Below the pieces are notes generated by a model. The model worked only from the letters and a program-made list of their open reading frames with translations, was not told the DNA's origin and did not search any database. Of a stretch of 64,000 nucleotides of DNA, positions 33,765 through 41,806 are shown piece by piece (position 1 is the stretch's first letter; each line of letters opens with the position of its first letter). Both the position numbers and the translations under genes were made by a program. Source of the DNA: RFTU01 sp046094505 (GTDB lineage Bacteria > Pseudomonadota > Gammaproteobacteria > Burkholderiales > Burkholderiaceae_C); assembly GCA_046094505.1 (NCBI GenBank), contig JBJTHN010000010.1:1-64000 (forward strand). The letters are read 5' to 3'.

Positions 33765-34445
33765 ATGGGCCAATCCCTCAGCCTGACCGCCAGCGATGGC
33801 CGCCAGCTGGCTGCCTACCTGGCTGAACCGGCCGGCACGCCCAAGGGCGGCCTGGTGGTGGTGCAGGAAATCTTTGGTGTGAACTCTCACATCCGATCGG
33901 TGGCCGATCGTTGGGCCGCGGAAGGCTATCGGGTGCTGGCCCCAGCCTTGTTCGACCGGCAGGCGCCTGAGATCGAGCTGGGCTACACCGAGGCTGACAT
34001 GCAGCGCGGCTTTGGCCTGATGCAGGCTGCGGGGTTGGATGCGCCGCTCTTGGACATCGATGCGGCCCGCGCCGAGTTGCAGCGGCGCCTGGGTGCTGCC
34101 GGCAAGGTTGGTGTTTTGGGCTTTTGCTGGGGCGGTCTCTTGAGCTGGCTGTCGGCCTGCAAGGTCTCAGGGTTTGCCGCCGCCGTGCCCTACTACGGTG
34201 GTGGCATCCCCAACCACGCAGCGCTCCAGCCCCAGTGCCCCGTGTTGGCCCACTTCGGTGAGCGCGACCATTGGATTCCCACCGACAGCGTGCGGGCGTT
34301 TGCCGCCGCGCAGCCCACGGTGCAGGTGCAGGTGTATGCGGCCGACCATGGCTTCAACTGCGACCAGCGCGGCTCGTATGACGCCGCGGCTGCGCAGTTG
34401 GCACGTGAGCGCAGCCAGGCCTTTTTGGCTCAGCACCTGGCTTGA
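33765..34445 (+). CDS. Dienelactone hydrolase family protein
   Basis: A 226-residue alpha/beta hydrolase of the dienelactone hydrolase family. The catalytic triad can be placed: C121 in LGFCWGG, D168 in FGERDHW and H195 in AADHGFNCD; E35 of VVVQEIFGVN is the glutamate that tunes the cysteine. Members hydrolyse lactones or carboxymethylenebutenolide; no aromatic-degradation genes lie nearby, so a general housekeeping role is likely. AAGGAG precedes the ATG. A bidirectional terminator follows. Confidence 0.87.
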   Translation: MGQSLSLTASDGRQLAAYLAEPAGTPKGGLVVVQEIFGVNSHIRSVADRWAAEGYRVLAPALFDRQAPEIELGYTEADMQRGFGLMQAAGLDAPLLDIDAARAELQRRLGAAGKVGVLGFCWGGLLSWLSACKVSGFAAAVPYYGGGIPNHAALQPQCPVLAHFGERDHWIPTDSVRAFAAAQPTVQVQVYAADHGFNCDQRGSYDAAAAQLARERSQAFLAQHLA

Positions 34446-34497
34446 GTGCAGCGCTGCTGGCGCAGCAGGCACACTGCAAACGCGCTGTGCCAAAAAG

Positions 34498-34523
34498 AAA
34501 CCGGCCCGAGGGCCGGCTTTTTT
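34498..34523 (+). terminator. Bidirectional terminator between the DLH gene and the SWIB gene
   Basis: The stem CCGGCC (34501-34506) with GGCCGG (34511-34516) has a 4-nt loop and is followed by C and six T (34518-34523). On the other strand the same stem is followed by a T-rich stretch, so it can serve both converging genes. Confidence 0.8.
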
Positions 34524-34567
34524 CAAGGTGCTGGCAGCCTGCTGCGAACAGCCGGCTGCGCACCGTC

Positions 34568-34936
34568 TCACTTCAGATGGCCGTTGATCAGCTTGGTCAT
34601 CTCGAACATCGAGACCTGTGCCTTCTTGAAGATGACCTTGAGCTTGTCGTCCGCATTGATCATGCGCTTGTTGGTGGCATCCTGAAGCTTGTGCTTCTTG
34701 ATGTACTCCCACACCTTCTTGGTGACTTCGGTGCGGGGGTACGGGCCCTTGCCGATCACGGCGCCCAGCGCATCGCTCACCGCCATGGCCTTCATGAAGG
34801 CCGCGTTGGGGGTGCGCTTCTTCGCAGGGGCTGCCTTCTTGGCCGGAGCGGCCTTCTTGGCGGGTGCCTTCTTGGCGGGTGCCTTCTTGGCCGGAGCGGC
34901 CTTCTTGGCCGAAGCGGCCTTCTTCGCAGTTGCCAT
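34568..34936 (-). CDS. SWIB/MDM2-domain protein with histone-H1-like tail
   Basis: A 122-residue protein in two parts. Residues 1-40 are a run of AKKAAPAKKAP-type repeats, strongly basic, like histone H1 or bacterial nucleoid proteins. Residues 45-122 form a SWIB domain (FMKAMAVSDALGAVIGKG, VTKKVWEYIKKHKLQD, MINADDKLKVIFKKAQVSMF, ending MTKLINGHL). Such fusions occur in chlamydiae and betaproteobacteria and are thought to bind DNA; the target is unknown. GGAGAG lies before ATG 34936. Confidence 0.85.
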   Translation of the reverse strand: MATAKKAASAKKAAPAKKAPAKKAPAKKAAPAKKAAPAKKRTPNAAFMKAMAVSDALGAVIGKGPYPRTEVTKKVWEYIKKHKLQDATNKRMINADDKLKVIFKKAQVSMFEMTKLINGHLK

Positions 34937-35168
34937 GTTTAATCTCTCCATCAAGGTCGTTGTTGATGTGCCGGGTGGAGGTGAGCGTTCTTGAATGTGG
35001 CTCGATTGTTCTCGGGCACCCTGCGGCCGCAATGGTAATGCGAGTTCTCCGTGTGGAGAAGGGGATTTCCCTCTGAAAACCCGCACGCACACGACGTTCA
35101 CGCGCTTTTTGTCGCGCGGTCACAACCGATGCCGTGCAATTTCGCCGCGATTGGCGCGTTAATGCACG

Positions 35169-36932
35169 CTACAGCGGGACGTTGGGCGGCAGTACGGGCG
35201 GCAAGTCCTCTTCGCGCATTCCTCGGATTTCAGCAAAGGCACGGCGCCGTTCTCGCTCCAGATCGCGCAGGCGCGCGTCGATCACCGAGGCCTCCACATG
35301 GTCTGGTGCGCGGCTGCTGCGCACCATGCGTTGACCGGCCTTGAAGCGGTCCAAGGCGCCATTGAGGTCGCCCAAGGCCCAGCGTGCTTCGGCCTCCGCG
35401 CGCACCCCACGCAGTGGTTGGTCCAAGGCCTGGTGACAGGTGGAGAGGATGGACCACGCCAGTGCATCTCGCTTGCGGTCGATCACCCAGGTGGCCAGGC
35501 CGTCAGCGTGCAACTGCAGTGCCTGGCGCGCCTTGGCCCGCTCACGCACATCCGTGGCTTGCTGCAGCCACTTGAGCGCCGCCTCGGCGCGTGCCAGCCT
35601 CACCGCACGATCGCGCCCGTCGAGGGTCTCCAATTCAGCCGTGGCCGCGTGTGCTCGCCCCTCGGCCACCGCCACCTCCGCGGCCAGCAGTTCCACCACA
35701 GGGCCCGACGAAGGCAACAGTGGCCGTGCTTGCAGCTCTTGCAGGTGGCGCCGTGCAGTGCGTGGCTCACCCAAGAGGATGCTGGCCAGGGTGGCGGAGT
35801 ACAGCGTGGCCAAGCGGTCTTCGATGCCCCCGTCTGGCGCAGCCAAGGCCTGCCAGCGCCGAAGCGCAGGCACTTGGATTTCCATCAACACGCGCGCCCG
35901 GGCCCGCATGAGCTGGTGCATCTCTTGGGATGGCAGGTCGCTCGCCCAGCGCTGTTCGGTGATGCGCACCGTTTGGCCCACGGGACCACCGGCCACACCC
36001 AGGCTGGCCGATTGCGCCAGTGCCTGCGCTTGTTGCACCCGCGTTTGCGCCTCGCCGATGCGCTCCACCGTCAACGGGTGGCTGCGCAGATAGGGGAAGT
36101 TGCCGCTGTCGTTGAGCCGGTTGGCCCGTTGCAGGCGTTCAAAGATGGCTGCAACGCCCGCGCCGTTGTAGCCCGCTTCGGTCATGATGGTGAAGCCGAT
36201 GCGGTCGGCTTCGCGCTCCATGTCACGTGAGAAGTTGAGCTGCCCCTGCGCCATCGCGGCTTGGGAGCCCATGATGGTGGCCTGGGCCAGGTCGGGGCTG
36301 CCGCTGCGAGCGGCGGCCAGCAGGCCCAGCAGCATGCCGGCCAAGCCCAGGGCCGACTGCCGCCGCGCGCTGCTGTTGGACCGTGCAATGTGGCGTTGGG
36401 TGACGTGGGTGAGTTCGTGCGCCAGAACGGCGGCCAGTTCGTCGGTGGTGGCCGCTTGGGCGATCAGGCCGAGGTGGATGCCCACAAAACCACCCGGCAG
36501 CGCGAAGGCGTTGATGGACTTGTCGCGGATGAGAAAGGTCTCCCACGCGAAGGCCTGGTCGGTCTCCGCAACGATCTCGCCACGCGCGCGGGCCACCCGC
36601 ACCAAGGGGTTCCACAGCGCTTGCGAATAAGCCAGCAGCAAGGGGTCGTCCAAGTAGGCCGGGTCGCGGCGGATCTGGCGCATCACATACTCCCCCACAC
36701 GCCGTTCGGTGCCTTCCGAGATGTCACCCGAGTCGGGTTCACCAAGGGAGGGCAGCCGCTGGTGCTCGGAGCCGTCGGCAGCGGCGCGGCCCATCGGCGC
36801 CTGCAGGCCCGCCGCCAAGAGTGCCAAGACCCACGCGCTGCGCAACAGCAGGCGGGACGGCCGACGGGCACACGCCCTGCGGCTGGGGCCGCGGTCGCTG
36901 AGCCTTGGGCGTAGGGCGCTGGCCTCAGACAT
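35169..36932 (-). CDS. M48 family metalloprotease, BepA/YfgC-like, with TPR-rich C-terminus
   Basis: A 587-residue exported zinc protease. The N-terminal hydrophobic segment (RLLLRSAWVLALLAAGLQAP) is a signal peptide. The zinc site is HELTH (H172, E173, H176) with the third ligand in DMEREADRIG near residue 239, and NAFALPGGFVGIHLGLI precedes it as in BepA. The C-terminal ~300 residues are helical and repeat-like, as in TPR proteins. BepA relatives remove stalled outer-membrane LptD/BAM substrates. MSEASAL (ATG 36932) is taken as the start. Confidence 0.85.
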   Translation of the reverse strand: MSEASALRPRLSDRGPSRRACARRPSRLLLRSAWVLALLAAGLQAPMGRAAADGSEHQRLPSLGEPDSGDISEGTERRVGEYVMRQIRRDPAYLDDPLLLAYSQALWNPLVRVARARGEIVAETDQAFAWETFLIRDKSINAFALPGGFVGIHLGLIAQAATTDELAAVLAHELTHVTQRHIARSNSSARRQSALGLAGMLLGLLAAARSGSPDLAQATIMGSQAAMAQGQLNFSRDMEREADRIGFTIMTEAGYNGAGVAAIFERLQRANRLNDSGNFPYLRSHPLTVERIGEAQTRVQQAQALAQSASLGVAGGPVGQTVRITEQRWASDLPSQEMHQLMRARARVLMEIQVPALRRWQALAAPDGGIEDRLATLYSATLASILLGEPRTARRHLQELQARPLLPSSGPVVELLAAEVAVAEGRAHAATAELETLDGRDRAVRLARAEAALKWLQQATDVRERAKARQALQLHADGLATWVIDRKRDALAWSILSTCHQALDQPLRGVRAEAEARWALGDLNGALDRFKAGQRMVRSSRAPDHVEASVIDARLRDLERERRRAFAEIRGMREEDLPPVLPPNVPL

Positions 36933-36989
36933 GTGCCCTATCATCTCACTGCTTTGTTGCCCGCGCATGTCGCTATCGAAACCCGCACC

Positions 36990-37499
36990 ATGTCTTCAGA
37001 TTCCCACGCCGAGTCCACATCCCCCTTGACCCACTTCGATGCCCAGGGCCAAGCCCACATGGTGGATGTGGGTGCCAAGGCCCATACCCACCGGGTGGCC
37101 GTGGCCGAGGGGCAAATCCGCATGCAGCGCAGCACCTTCGAGCTGATTCGACAGGGGCAGGCAAAAAAGGGTGATGTGATCGGCATTGCCCGCATCGCCG
37201 CCATCATGGCGGCCAAGAAGACGCCGGAACTCATTCCCCTTTGCCATCCCTTGCCGCTGACCCGCGTGGCCGTGGAGTTCGAATGGATCGAGTCGACGCC
37301 CGCGGTGCGTTGTGTGGTGACGGCCGAAACCGTGGGCAACACCGGTGTGGAGATGGAAGCCCTGACCGCCGTTCAGGTGGGCCTGCTCACGATCTACGAT
37401 ATGTGCAAGGCGGCCGACCGCGGCATGGAAATGACCGGGGTGCGATTGCTGGAAAAGCAAGGCGGCAAGAGCGGGCATTGGGTGGCTGGGGCGGCCTGA
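36990..37499 (+). CDS. moaC: Cyclic pyranopterin monophosphate synthase MoaC
   Basis: A 169-residue molybdenum cofactor enzyme that converts the MoaA product to cyclic pyranopterin monophosphate. Active-site motifs are KKGDVIGIARIAAIMAAKKT (about 59-78), LIPLCHPLP (81-89), VGNTGVEMEALTAV and TIYDMCKAADRGM. The length is that of the family. No other moa or mob genes are adjacent. Its start lies 57 nt from the divergent M48 protease gene. Confidence 0.95.
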   Translation: MSSDSHAESTSPLTHFDAQGQAHMVDVGAKAHTHRVAVAEGQIRMQRSTFELIRQGQAKKGDVIGIARIAAIMAAKKTPELIPLCHPLPLTRVAVEFEWIESTPAVRCVVTAETVGNTGVEMEALTAVQVGLLTIYDMCKAADRGMEMTGVRLLEKQGGKSGHWVAGAA

Positions 37500-37539
37500 G
37501 GCGGTATCGAGCCCCACGAACCGCTCTGGACCTGCACGG

Positions 37540-39177
37540 TCAGGGGCGCGTGTAGAAATCTCGCCAAGCCCACGCGCGCTCGGGCGCTTCACAGACAAAA
37601 CGGCGCCAAGCCGGTGCTTGGTCGTCTGAGCAGGCTTGCAACCAGTTTTGCGCCGATGGGTGTTGGAGCTCGCGCAGCCGTGCCGCCAGGTGCCGGGCGC
37701 GGTCTCGGTCGCCGGGGCCGTTGCGTGCAGCCAGGGCATCGGCCCAGGCCATCAGTAGCCGGGGGTCTAACAGCACGTGGCTGGCCCGCTCAAAGGTGTG
37801 GTCGCTGGCATCCGGCCAGGGCTGGCCGGGTTCGGGCCGCAGGGTGACGGCCCTGGCGTAGTGCGCCTGGTCGCTGAACCAGGTGCTGTCTTCGCCGCGC
37901 GCGATGCGCTGCGGCAAGGGGCCAGCGCCCGCCGTGGGCGAGTAGATCGCCCGTACGGTTCGCAGCTCGGCAAAGGCCCAAGCCGACAGCGCCAGCATCA
38001 CGGCGCCGGCCAGCACGAGCAAGAGCGCCTGCCACCGTGCGGCCTTGTGCAGCGGGCGGTCCCAACCCATGCACACCACCAGGGCCAGTGCGGCCGGCAG
38101 GCTGAAGTAGGCGTACCACAGCGGGTACTCCAGCAGGCTGTGCCAGCCCACAGCCAGCAGGATCATCCAAGCGCCGCGGCGCGCCAGACCTTCTTCCTCA
38201 GGCTGCTGGGCAGACCAAGCGCGCACCGCAGCCTGGTGCAGCAGCACACCCGCAGCGGTCATCGTCACCAATCCCAGGGGCAGGCCCAAGACGGCCAACC
38301 ACTGCAAGGGCAGGTTGTGGGCATGCCCGAAGGGTTCGCCTGGCCGACCGCTCAGGGGGGTGAGGGTCCAGGCGATGTTGAAGTGCCCCACGCCCACGCC
38401 GGACCATGGTTGCTGTGCGATCAGCTCGAGGGCATTCGCCCAGATGGCCCAGCGGCCGCTGGAGACGTCAGCGGCTTGCGCCGCGTTGATGCGGGTGACC
38501 ACGCCCAAGGCCTCACCGCCCTGTGCGGCCCACAGGTGCAGGGCCGCGAAGGCCGCGGCGGCCATCAGGGGCGCCGCCAGCAGCAGGCGCCGCGTGTGGC
38601 GCGGCAGGCGCTGGTCCCAGAGCGCCCACAGGGGCAAGAGCGCCACCGCCAACAGCCCCGTGCGCGAGCCGCTGAGCACCACGCCCACCATCAACAAGGC
38701 CATACCGCCAGTGCCTGCACCGCGGGGCAGGCGAGCCTGTGCGTGCAACACCGCCCAAGCAATGGACCCCCAGACCACCAGCGTGGCCAGGTGGTTGGGT
38801 TGACGCATGTGGCCGACCGCTCGGCTGGGGTCGTGGCTGGGTTGTATCCAGCCCATCCAGGGGCTGGCCAGGACTTGCGGCCAGCACACCTGCAGCACGC
38901 CGATCAGGGCACTGAACATGCTGGCCAAAGCCAGCGCGGCCATCAGCAGCAGGGGCCACGGCGAGCGCCTGGGATCTGGGTCGGCGAAGGCCGCCACCTG
39001 CAGCGGCGCCTCCTGCCAACTGCGCACCCCGATCACCAGGGCCACCGCACCCGCCACGGCCAGAGCCCAGAGTTCAGCCGGCGCACTGACCAGGGGCGCC
39101 GGCCCCGCGGGTACCAGGGCCGGGGAGGCCGACAGCAGCACCAACGCTGCCCAGGTGGCCCGGTGCTGGATGAGCAT
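37540..39177 (-). CDS. O-oligosaccharyltransferase / O-antigen ligase family protein (PglL/Wzy_C-type)
   Basis: A 545-residue inner-membrane protein with about 12 helices and a large periplasmic loop. The Wzy_C core reads HMRQPNHLATLVVWGSIAWA, then VGVVLSGSRTGLLAVAL and GVGVGHFNIAWTLTPL, with a periplasmic C-terminal region (TLRPEPGQPWPDASDH). Its ATG directly abuts the pilin stop (TGA-ATG, no spacer). PglL/TfpO enzymes next to a pilin gene transfer a glycan to the pilin, so pilin glycosylation is the likely role. O-antigen ligation is the alternative. Confidence 0.8.
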   Translation of the reverse strand: MLIQHRATWAALVLLSASPALVPAGPAPLVSAPAELWALAVAGAVALVIGVRSWQEAPLQVAAFADPDPRRSPWPLLLMAALALASMFSALIGVLQVCWPQVLASPWMGWIQPSHDPSRAVGHMRQPNHLATLVVWGSIAWAVLHAQARLPRGAGTGGMALLMVGVVLSGSRTGLLAVALLPLWALWDQRLPRHTRRLLLAAPLMAAAAFAALHLWAAQGGEALGVVTRINAAQAADVSSGRWAIWANALELIAQQPWSGVGVGHFNIAWTLTPLSGRPGEPFGHAHNLPLQWLAVLGLPLGLVTMTAAGVLLHQAAVRAWSAQQPEEEGLARRGAWMILLAVGWHSLLEYPLWYAYFSLPAALALVVCMGWDRPLHKAARWQALLLVLAGAVMLALSAWAFAELRTVRAIYSPTAGAGPLPQRIARGEDSTWFSDQAHYARAVTLRPEPGQPWPDASDHTFERASHVLLDPRLLMAWADALAARNGPGDRDRARHLAARLRELQHPSAQNWLQACSDDQAPAWRRFVCEAPERAWAWRDFYTRP

Positions 39178-39624
39178 TCAGGGTGAGAGTTTGTCGCAGT
39201 CGTCGGACTGATAGCCCGCCACCACCGACTTGCTCACTTTGCACTCCCAGGTGATGGGCGACTGGGTGATGTCGGTCACCTTGAGCGTGACCACCGTGCT
39301 GGCGGCGCCGTCGGTGGTGGCGGTGGCCGGAAAGCGCCCGGTGAGGGTGATGGTGTTCCCGCTGGCCACGCAGGTGCTGGCGGGCAGCCCGGCACAGGCG
39401 TCGGCAGCGGCTGCATTGGCGGCCTCGGCCACCTTGACCTTTTCGCCGGCCACATTGGACACGGCTGTGCCCACTTCAGCCTTGGCGACATAGTTGCGGT
39501 ATTGCGGCAAGGCGATGGAGGCCAGCACGGCCACAATGGCCACCACGATCATCAGTTCAATGAGCGTGAAGCCCCGCTGCTGACGCCCGCGCGTGTGGCG
39601 GACTGTGGTGTTCTGGCTCTTCAT
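39178..39624 (-). CDS. Type IV pilin major subunit (PilA-like)
   Basis: A 148-residue prepilin. The type III leader of 18 residues ends at G18-F19 (RQQRG-FTLIELMIVVAIVA), with the obligatory Glu5 of the mature protein at E23. A ~28-residue hydrophobic helix and a globular head follow, with paired cysteines (CAGLPASTC and a C-terminal CKVSKSV...DDC loop). The ATG is preceded by GGGAGGAG. The downstream ligase gene starts at its stop codon, so pilin and glycosyltransferase are translationally coupled. The frame is open upstream, but only this start gives a normal leader. Confidence 0.9.
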   Translation of the reverse strand: MKSQNTTVRHTRGRQQRGFTLIELMIVVAIVAVLASIALPQYRNYVAKAEVGTAVSNVAGEKVKVAEAANAAAADACAGLPASTCVASGNTITLTGRFPATATTDGAASTVVTLKVTDITQSPITWECKVSKSVVAGYQSDDCDKLSP

Positions 39625-39667
39625 CAGGGGCTCCTCCCGGCTTCGTTCTGCCTGTTTAAGGCGAAGA

Positions 39668-39696
39668 ACTATATCCCCGTGGCACCTCGGTGCCAC
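39668..39696 (-). promoter_or_regulatory. Palindrome and -10 box upstream of the pilin gene
   Basis: The perfect inverted repeat GTGGCAC-CTCG-GTGCCAC (39679-39696) is followed on the minus strand by a -10-like TATAGT (39673-39668), about 45 nt before the pilin start. The palindrome covers the place of a -35 box, so an activator or repressor site is plausible. It resembles a sigma54 element but is one nucleotide short. Confidence 0.35.
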
Positions 39697-39736
39697 AGGC
39701 CCTGATGGGGTGGTTTGGCGGGCGCCCGCAGGGGGG

Positions 39737-40462
39737 TCAGGCCGCCTCAGCGGGAGGCTTGGGCGCTGCCAAACGGCGGCCAATCAGCAGCACCAAAAGG
39801 GCGCCGGCGATACCGGCTCCGTAGCGCACCATATCGGTTTGGGGCACCTTGGGGAACCAGGTCCAGGCCTCCGTGTTGGCCACGGCCGGGTCGGTCACCA
39901 ACATCGTGCCGGCAATCCAGCCCAGCAGCATGCCACCGGCGGTGATGATGGCCGGGAAGCGGTCCATCAGCTTCATCACGAACTGGCTGCCCCAGACGAT
40001 GATGGGAATGCTCACGAGCAGGCCGAAGATCACCAGGGACATCTTGTGCTCGCCACCAGTACCTTCTGCAGCACCGGCGATGGCAATCACGTTGTCGATG
40101 CTCATCACCAGGTCGGCCACGATCACCGTCTTGACCGCAGACCACAGGCGGTCGGAGCCTTCGATGTTGCCATGGGCGTCTTCATCGTTGGGTGCCAAGA
40201 GCTTCACGCCAATCCAGACCAGCAACAAAGCGCCCACGATCTTGAGGAAGGGGATGGCCAGCAGGGTCAGGGCAAAGAAGACCAGCACCACGCGCAAACC
40301 AACAGCGCCGGCCGTGCCGTAGATGATGCCCAAACGGCGTTGCTTTTCCGGCAGTTTGCGGCAGGCCAGTGCGATCACCACGGCGTTGTCGCCGCCCAGG
40401 ACGATGTCGATGAGGATGATGGCCAGGACGGCAGAGAGAAAGTCGGCGGTGAGGAAGTCCAT
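39737..40462 (-). CDS. TerC/YjbE family membrane protein, putative manganese exporter
   Basis: A 241-residue inner-membrane protein with about seven helices. Metal-coordinating family motifs DIVLGGDNAVVIALA (about 19-33) and VADLVMSIDNVIAIAG (near 115-130) are present. TerC proteins of the YjbE/MeeF type export Mn2+, including for metalation of secreted enzymes. A yybP-ykoY riboswitch lies in its leader (40561-40696), strongly supporting manganese control. The frame extends upstream but the family start is MDFLTADF. Confidence 0.85.
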   Translation of the reverse strand: MDFLTADFLSAVLAIILIDIVLGGDNAVVIALACRKLPEKQRRLGIIYGTAGAVGLRVVLVFFALTLLAIPFLKIVGALLLVWIGVKLLAPNDEDAHGNIEGSDRLWSAVKTVIVADLVMSIDNVIAIAGAAEGTGGEHKMSLVIFGLLVSIPIIVWGSQFVMKLMDRFPAIITAGGMLLGWIAGTMLVTDPAVANTEAWTWFPKVPQTDMVRYGAGIAGALLVLLIGRRLAAPKPPAEAA

Positions 40463-40560
40463 GCTTGCAAGGTGTGTGATGTTGCGCCTTGCCGCCGACC
40501 TGAAGCCGCGCGAATACTGCTGTGAAGCCGGCTTTCGAGCGGCGCCTTGCCTACGGCGCT

Positions 40561-40696
40561 GTCGAAGGTCTTGCTCGGCACACCGTTGGCGTGCCTGATG
40601 CACCGGAAGCGGCAATAGGCCGGCTGTCGTGGTGACGATGCATCAAACCGCGCGGGCCTTCAGGCACCCGCACGGCCAGGAGCTACTCCCCTTCAC
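40561..40696 (-). promoter_or_regulatory. yybP-ykoY manganese-sensing riboswitch
   Basis: On the minus strand the leader begins GTGAAGGGGAGTAGC (40696-40682), the conserved L1 loop of this class, and ends GAGCAAGACCTTCGAC (40576-40561), the conserved L3 loop. The outer P1 helix pairs GTGAAGG with CCTTC-G-AC. A -10-like TAGAAT (40710-40705) would start the transcript about 2 nt before the aptamer. Mn2+ binding between L1 and L3 normally turns such genes on. The 98 nt to the start codon hold the expression platform. Confidence 0.82.
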
Positions 40697-40737
40697 TGCC
40701 CAGGATTCTATCCCCAAGGTCATCAATCGGCTTGCCC

Positions 40738-41631
40738 TCAGAGCATGGCCTTGAGCAGCTTGGCCATTTCCGAGGGGTTGCGGGTGACCTTAAAGCCGCA
40801 GGCTTCCATCACGGCCAGCTTGGCGTTGGCCGTGTCGGCGCCACCGCTGATGAGGGCGCCAGCATGGCCCATGCGCTTGCCCGGGGGGGCGGTGACGCCG
40901 GCGATGAAGCCCACGATGGGCTTCTTCATGTTGGCCTTGCACCACTGCGCAGCCTCGGCTTCATCGGGGCCGCCGATCTCGCCAATCATGATGACGGCGT
41001 CGGTGTCGGGGTCGTCATTGAAGGCCTTCATCACATCGATGTGCTTCAAGCCGTTGATCGGGTCGCCGCCGATGCCCACGGCGCTGGACTGGCCCAGGCT
41101 GATCTCGGTGAGCTGCGCCACGGCTTCGTAGGTCAGTGTGCCCGAGCGGCTGACCACGCCAATGCGGCCCTTGCGGTGAATGTGGCCGGGCATGATGCCG
41201 ATCTTGATTTCTTCAGGCGTGATCAAGCCGGGGCAGTTCGGGCCCAACAGCAGGGTCTTCTTGCCGCCAGCGGCTTCCTTGGCCTTTATTTTGTTGCGCA
41301 CCATGAGCATGTCGCGCACCGGAATGCCTTCGGTGATGCACACCACCAGGTCGAGGTCGGCCTCGACGGCTTCCCAGATCGCATCGGCCGCGCCGGCTGG
41401 CGGCACGTAGATGACGCTGACCGTGGCACCGGTTTGGCCGGCGGCTTCTTTGACGCTGGCGTAGATGGGGATGTCGGAGAACTTCTCACCGGCCTTCTTG
41501 GGGTTCACGCCGGCCACGAAGCAGTGTTTGCCGTTGGCATAGGCCTGACAGCCCAGGGTGTGGAACTGGCCGGTCTTGCCGGTGATGCCCTGGGTGATGA
41601 CCTTGGTGTTTTTGTTGATCAGGATCGACAT
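40738..41631 (-). CDS. sucD: Succinyl-CoA synthetase subunit alpha
   Basis: A 297-residue TCA-cycle subunit carrying the phosphorylated histidine. Seen: VITQGITGKTGQFHT (CoA site), TVSVIYVPPAGAADAIWEA, LLGPNCPGLITPEE, GRIGVVSRSGTLTYEA, and the active-site His in GKRMGHAGALI (about 256). AAAGGA precedes ATG 41631. The beta gene sucC lies upstream, separated by 175 nt that hold three palindromic repeats. Confidence 0.97.
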   Translation of the reverse strand: MSILINKNTKVITQGITGKTGQFHTLGCQAYANGKHCFVAGVNPKKAGEKFSDIPIYASVKEAAGQTGATVSVIYVPPAGAADAIWEAVEADLDLVVCITEGIPVRDMLMVRNKIKAKEAAGGKKTLLLGPNCPGLITPEEIKIGIMPGHIHRKGRIGVVSRSGTLTYEAVAQLTEISLGQSSAVGIGGDPINGLKHIDVMKAFNDDPDTDAVIMIGEIGGPDEAEAAQWCKANMKKPIVGFIAGVTAPPGKRMGHAGALISGGADTANAKLAVMEACGFKVTRNPSEMAKLLKAML

Positions 41632-41651
41632 GTTCGGGTCCTTTAAGTCAG

Positions 41652-41806
41652 TTGGGGACAGAGCTACTCGCTACGCTCGGGCGGTCTGTCCCGCAAGTTC
41701 ATTGGGGGGGACAGAGCTACTCACTACGCTCGAGCGATCTGTCCCGCAAGATCATTGGGGGGACATGGCTACTCGTTACGCTCGGGCGGTCTGTCCCGCA
41801 AGGTCA
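41652..41806. repeat. Three tandem copies of a ~50-nt palindromic repeat between sucC and sucD
   Basis: Units at 41652-41701, 41702-41754 and 41755-41806 share GGGACA..CTACTCxCTACGCTCGxGC and then TCTGTCCCGCAA. In units 1 and 2 the outer arms GGGACAGA/TCTGTCCC are perfect inverted repeats; in unit 3 the left arm is GGGACATG. An inner palindrome CTCGCTACGCTCG can form a second hairpin. The copies differ at several positions, so they are not recent duplicates. This is REP/REPIN-like and sits inside a bicistronic operon. Confidence 0.85.

Noticed and set aside
39679..39696. Sigma54 promoter for the pilin gene
   Set aside because: The GG-to-GC spacing is one nucleotide shorter than sigma54 promoters tolerate; the sequence is better described as a palindrome.
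41652..41806. CRISPR-like array between sucD and sucC
   Set aside because: The three units are contiguous and diverged with no spacers of constant length and no cas genes; they are palindromic repeats.
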